DNA of 64,000 bases, from contig NC_014933.1 in assembly GCF_000186225.1 (NCBI RefSeq), forward strand, positions 3,162,001 to 3,226,000, read 5' to 3'. Source of the stretch: Bacteroides helcogenes P 36-108 (GTDB taxonomy: Bacteria > Bacteroidota > Bacteroidia > Bacteroidales > Bacteroidaceae). Each line of letters begins with the position of its first letter. The stretch's first letter is position 1. Below, in pieces: positions 60,694-64,000 of the stretch. The position numbers were made by a program, and so were the translations under genes. Below the pieces are notes generated by a model. The model worked only from the letters and a program-made list of their open reading frames with translations. It ran no database searches and was not told where the DNA came from.

Positions 60694-63600
60694 ATGAATG
60701 AATATCAGAAGCGCTTCGTCGCATTATTGAAAACCATATTTGAGTTAGATAAGTCTGACCTTGATTTCGGTATTTACAGAATCATCAATATTCGTCAACG
60801 CGAGATTGTTGATTACTTCGAGAATCGTCTACCCAAGAAAATACAAGAGATTCTCGCACCATTTGCAAATGAAAAGACTGATGAAATCAAGCAAAAGTTG
60901 GCTAAGATAGAGTCTGATGTTGAATCAATGGGTATGACTATTGATACTCTCCAAGACAATACTCCAAAGAAGCAAGAATATATCGCTTTGCAGAAGCAGT
61001 TATCTCAAGGCTCTGATATGTCAGCACTCGAAAGCGACGTCTATTCTGCACTATATTCATTCTTTAACCGTTACTACGAGGAAGGAGATTTTATCTCTAA
61101 ACGTCGTTATAAAGAAGGTGTTTATGCCATTCCGTATGAAGGTGAAGAAGTAAAACTGTATTGGGCTAACCAAGACCAGTATTACATCAAGACTGCCGAA
61201 AACTTCAAGGATTATTCGTTTGTTACAAAGGAAGGGATAAATGTTCATTTCCGTTTGGTTGATGCTACAATCGAGCAGAACAATAATAAGGAAACCAACG
61301 ATTCTAAACGTGTGTTCATGCTGTACACAGAAAATGATGAGCGGCCTGAATTGAAGACATTCGAATGGAATGCTGAATCAAAGGAACTAATCATTCGCTT
61401 TATCTTTGACATACCTGCTGACAAAAAGAAGAACTATGCTGATGATAACTATACAAAGATTCGTGAATACATTATTGGTGTACCTGAATTGATGATGCCA
61501 TTGATGTACCAAACATCAACAGATCCAAAGAAACCTGTAACTTTGATTCAGAAACATCTTAATGGATATGTAGCAAAGAACACATTCGATTATTTCATCC
61601 ATAAGGATTTAGGTGGATTCCTCACACGTGAACTTGATTTCTTTATCAAGAACGAAGTGATGCATCTCGATGACCTTGACACAGACGACGAAGTTCGTGC
61701 CGAAAGTTATCTTGCAAAGGTTCGTGCCGTGAAACGAATAGGAAAAGAGATAATCACATTCTTGGCGCAGATAGAGAATTTCCAGCGCAAACTTTGGCTG
61801 AAGAAAAAGTTTGTGGTGGAAACGAATTGGTGCATTACACTTGACCATATTGATAAATCTTTCTATCCGGAGATTATTGCTAATAAGACACAGATTCAGG
61901 AGTGGATTGATATGTATGCTATTGATGAAATCAAAGGAGATCTAAATACAACAGCATTCACAAATCCTCCGAGCATAGAATTTTTGAAGGAGAATCAGAA
62001 CTTAATTGTTGATACAAAGAATTTTCCGACCACATTCCGTGACCGTTTAATTGCATCTATAGATAATATAGATGAGAACACTAATGGTTTGATGATAAAT
62101 GGAGATAATTATCATGCTATTAATTTACTACAAGAAAAGTGTAAAAAAAGAATAAGCTGTATATATGGGGATCCTCCATACAATGCAAAATCATCCGAAA
62201 TTCTTTACAAGAATAATTTTAAGCATTCATCATGGATTGCAATGATGAATAGTCGTTTAGAATTAGTATCGCCTCTGAAAACAGAAAGAGGTGCTATCGT
62301 TACTGCAATAGATGAAAATGAAGGCTTTAACTTAATGAAATTATTAGATACATTATTCCCGTATTGGAGTAAAACAGCTGTTTCCGTTCTTCATAATCCA
62401 GCAGGTGTACAAGGTGATAATTTTTCATATAGCCATGAGTATGCAATATTTCTATTTGAAAACTTCAAACATGTAATTGGCAAAAAAGAGAAAGAGGAGA
62501 AATCTACCGAGCCATTCAGAGATTGGGGACCAACCGGATTAAGAAACCCTCAAGGAAATACGTTCTATCCTATTATTGTAAACTGTAAAAGTGATAAAAT
62601 AGTTTCTATTGGTGACGCTTGTGCTCCAGATTTTCATACAACAGAACAAAATGTTGTAATAGGAGATAATATTTTAATATATCCTGTTGGAGATGATGGT
62701 ATTGAAAAAAAATGGGTATTTGCAAGAGATTCTGTTGACTCAATTATTGATGAACTATATCCAGTTAACAATAATGGTGTTATTCAAATAATGAGAGATA
62801 AATCTAAAGGTAGTTACAAGACGGTTTGGGATGATAAAAAATATTATGCGAATGTTTATGGGTCAAAACTTCTTAATAATATTATGGGTACGAAAAAATT
62901 CGATTTTCCCAAATCATTATATACCATCTCTGATTGCATTCTTGCTGTTAACGAAGTACAAAAAGGTCATAGCATAATTATGGATTATTTTGCTGGTTCA
63001 GGAACTACAGGCCACGCCGTAATCAATCTAAATCGTAAAGATAAAGGTAATCGAAAGTACATACTCATAGAAATGGGTGAATATTTTGATTCTGTTACGA
63101 AACCCCGTATGACGAAAGTTATTTATTCTCCAGATTGGAAAGACGGTAAACCCACCATTCGAAACAAAGGCATTTCTCAAATAATGAAATATATGCGTCT
63201 TGAAAGCTATGAGGATGCATTATCAAATATCTCTCTTGATGAGAAAGGCTCATTCTTCGGATCCAACTTGGGAGATGAATATCTAATAGGCTATATGCTT
63301 GATATGGAATCAAAAGGCAGCTTGTTTAACCTTGAGGCTTTTATCACTCCATTCGAGTACAACATGAAGATTACAGAGAAAAATGAATGTAAAGAAAGAC
63401 AAGTAGATGTAGTTGAGACTTTCAACTATCTTATCGGTTTGTCAGTACATAGCCTGTCTGCAATCTCCTACTTCTCAACTAAAGAAGCTGTCAATCCTTC
63501 TTATGAAGGTGCTGTTGACTTGCAGAAAGACCAAAATGGTGTATATGGATTTCGTCAGGTAGAAGGAACATTACCTGATGGTCGCAGAGCATTGGTTATA

Positions 63601-63810
63601 TGGCGCAATATCAATAAAGATAATATTCTTGCAAGCAATGCTGCACTGGATGCCTATTTCTCGAAATATCGTATCAATCCTGCCGACCGTGAGTTTGATG
63701 TGATATATATCAATGGAGATAATAATCTTGAGAATCTGCGTCTTGACGATGAGCAATGGAAAGTGATGCTCACTGAAACAGAGTTTAATAAACGAATGTG
63801 GGAGGAATAA
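60694..63810 (+). CDS. Mod-like N6-adenine DNA methyltransferase
   Basis: The 1038-residue beta-type (permuted) methyltransferase resembles type III Mod subunits but is longer. Catalytic motif IV DPPY is at 493-496, and the SAM-binding motif DYFAGSGTTGH follows at about 764, in the order expected for the beta class. The roughly 490 N-terminal residues form a family-specific domain (FELDKSDLDFGIYRIINIRQ). It lies 15 bp after the eroded helicase gene and 7 bp before the next gene, so the operon structure survives. It probably still methylates DNA. Confidence 0.87.
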   Translation: MNEYQKRFVALLKTIFELDKSDLDFGIYRIINIRQREIVDYFENRLPKKIQEILAPFANEKTDEIKQKLAKIESDVESMGMTIDTLQDNTPKKQEYIALQKQLSQGSDMSALESDVYSALYSFFNRYYEEGDFISKRRYKEGVYAIPYEGEEVKLYWANQDQYYIKTAENFKDYSFVTKEGINVHFRLVDATIEQNNNKETNDSKRVFMLYTENDERPELKTFEWNAESKELIIRFIFDIPADKKKNYADDNYTKIREYIIGVPELMMPLMYQTSTDPKKPVTLIQKHLNGYVAKNTFDYFIHKDLGGFLTRELDFFIKNEVMHLDDLDTDDEVRAESYLAKVRAVKRIGKEIITFLAQIENFQRKLWLKKKFVVETNWCITLDHIDKSFYPEIIANKTQIQEWIDMYAIDEIKGDLNTTAFTNPPSIEFLKENQNLIVDTKNFPTTFRDRLIASIDNIDENTNGLMINGDNYHAINLLQEKCKKRISCIYGDPPYNAKSSEILYKNNFKHSSWIAMMNSRLELVSPLKTERGAIVTAIDENEGFNLMKLLDTLFPYWSKTAVSVLHNPAGVQGDNFSYSHEYAIFLFENFKHVIGKKEKEEKSTEPFRDWGPTGLRNPQGNTFYPIIVNCKSDKIVSIGDACAPDFHTTEQNVVIGDNILIYPVGDDGIEKKWVFARDSVDSIIDELYPVNNNGVIQIMRDKSKGSYKTVWDDKKYYANVYGSKLLNNIMGTKKFDFPKSLYTISDCILAVNEVQKGHSIIMDYFAGSGTTGHAVINLNRKDKGNRKYILIEMGEYFDSVTKPRMTKVIYSPDWKDGKPTIRNKGISQIMKYMRLESYEDALSNISLDEKGSFFGSNLGDEYLIGYMLDMESKGSLFNLEAFITPFEYNMKITEKNECKERQVDVVETFNYLIGLSVHSLSAISYFSTKEAVNPSYEGAVDLQKDQNGVYGFRQVEGTLPDGRRALVIWRNINKDNILASNAALDAYFSKYRINPADREFDVIYINGDNNLENLRLDDEQWKVMLTETEFNKRMWEE

Positions 63811-63817
63811 CGAAGTA

Positions 63818-64000
63818 TGGCAAAGAAGAAAAGTTCACCACCAGTCAACTTTGAAACCTATTTGGTTTTATTCCGCTACTTTCTTGGTGAGATAGGCACT
63901 ACCGAACTGAAAAGTTTGGGTAACAAGCTTAACAGCGTTGAATATGAAGGACTGGATGAGAATGGCAATACCCATTTTCATCACTACATAGCTCAGATAA
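63818..64000 (+). CDS. start of a DEAD/DEAH helicase-like (Res-type) protein, runs off window
   Basis: ATG 63818 opens a frame encoding MAKKKSSPPVNFETYLVLF to the window edge, 61 residues. From memory this N-terminus belongs to the large DEAD/DEAH helicase encoded after such Mod-like genes, but no motif lies within the visible part. Confidence 0.55.

Noticed and set aside
18820..64000. IS elements, retrons, diversity-generating retroelements or conjugation genes
   Set aside because: No transposase, reverse transcriptase, relaxase or Tra-like protein was recognised on either strand.

Overview
The window looks like the chromosome of a gut Bacteroides or close Bacteroidales relative. The evidence is the repeated Bacteroides-type -7 box TAnnTTTG upstream of many genes, TonB-dependent receptors with carboxypeptidase-regulatory N-domains, a DUF5686 outer-membrane protein, and tandem CTnDOT-like tyrosine recombinases.

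Positions 1-18.8 kb are ordinary core chromosome: a UPF0126 membrane protein, a divergent UDP-GlcNAc 2-epimerase-like protein, a DUF5686 protein, RarA, a D-2-hydroxyacid dehydrogenase, an endonuclease/exonuclease/phosphatase protein, two TonB-dependent receptors with a lipoprotein and a secreted NUC-type nuclease between them, the ABC-F protein EttA, and a tRNA-Lys(UUU) gene at 18746-18818.

From the tRNA onward the window is accessory DNA. The tRNA 3' end recurs at 45001-45013 and 58940-58953, so at least two islands, A and B, sit in tandem at this tRNA, with a defence locus C beyond. Island A begins with arm-type repeats and a tyrosine recombinase gene. That gene is split inside its HxxRH catalytic motif by a second element of about 15.5 kb (19.92-35.39 kb). 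The rest of the recombinase resumes in frame at 35.39 kb. The inner element carries a replication-like pair, a defence operon (XRE regulator, type IIG restriction-modification enzyme, second N6-adenine methyltransferase, a 42-residue membrane ORF, a truncated TrlF-like PHP protein, SIR2 and HerA), two Xis-like HTH genes and two full-length tyrosine recombinases. The remainder of island A holds a duplicated outer-membrane-barrel plus small-protein module, a LuxR regulator, RhuM and a replication module.

Island B (45.0-58.95 kb) starts with relics of another integrase and a RadC gene. It then carries a dense array of small, mostly membrane or lipoprotein genes that resembles the acquired interbacterial defence (AID/rAID) arrays of orphan type VI secretion immunity genes: DUF1266, an Imm17-like protein, DUF5071 and WG-repeat-like proteins. 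Within it are six divergent members of one small membrane-protein family sharing a Y-x-F-x3-DYLYY N-terminal motif. The right end is a mosaic of a truncated XerD-like recombinase, a tetR fragment, an intact AbiEi/AbiEii toxin-antitoxin pair, RloA/RloB remnants and a full tetR gene. Locus C (from 59.3 kb) has a SNF2/RapA-type helicase eroded by several deletions, an intact Mod-like methyltransferase and the start of a further gene running off the window.

The best candidates for something not fully described are the six-member DYLYY membrane family in the immunity array, the nested split-integrase architecture, and a cluster of paired palindromes at 30645-30786. All functional statements are inferred from reading the sequence; no database search was run.
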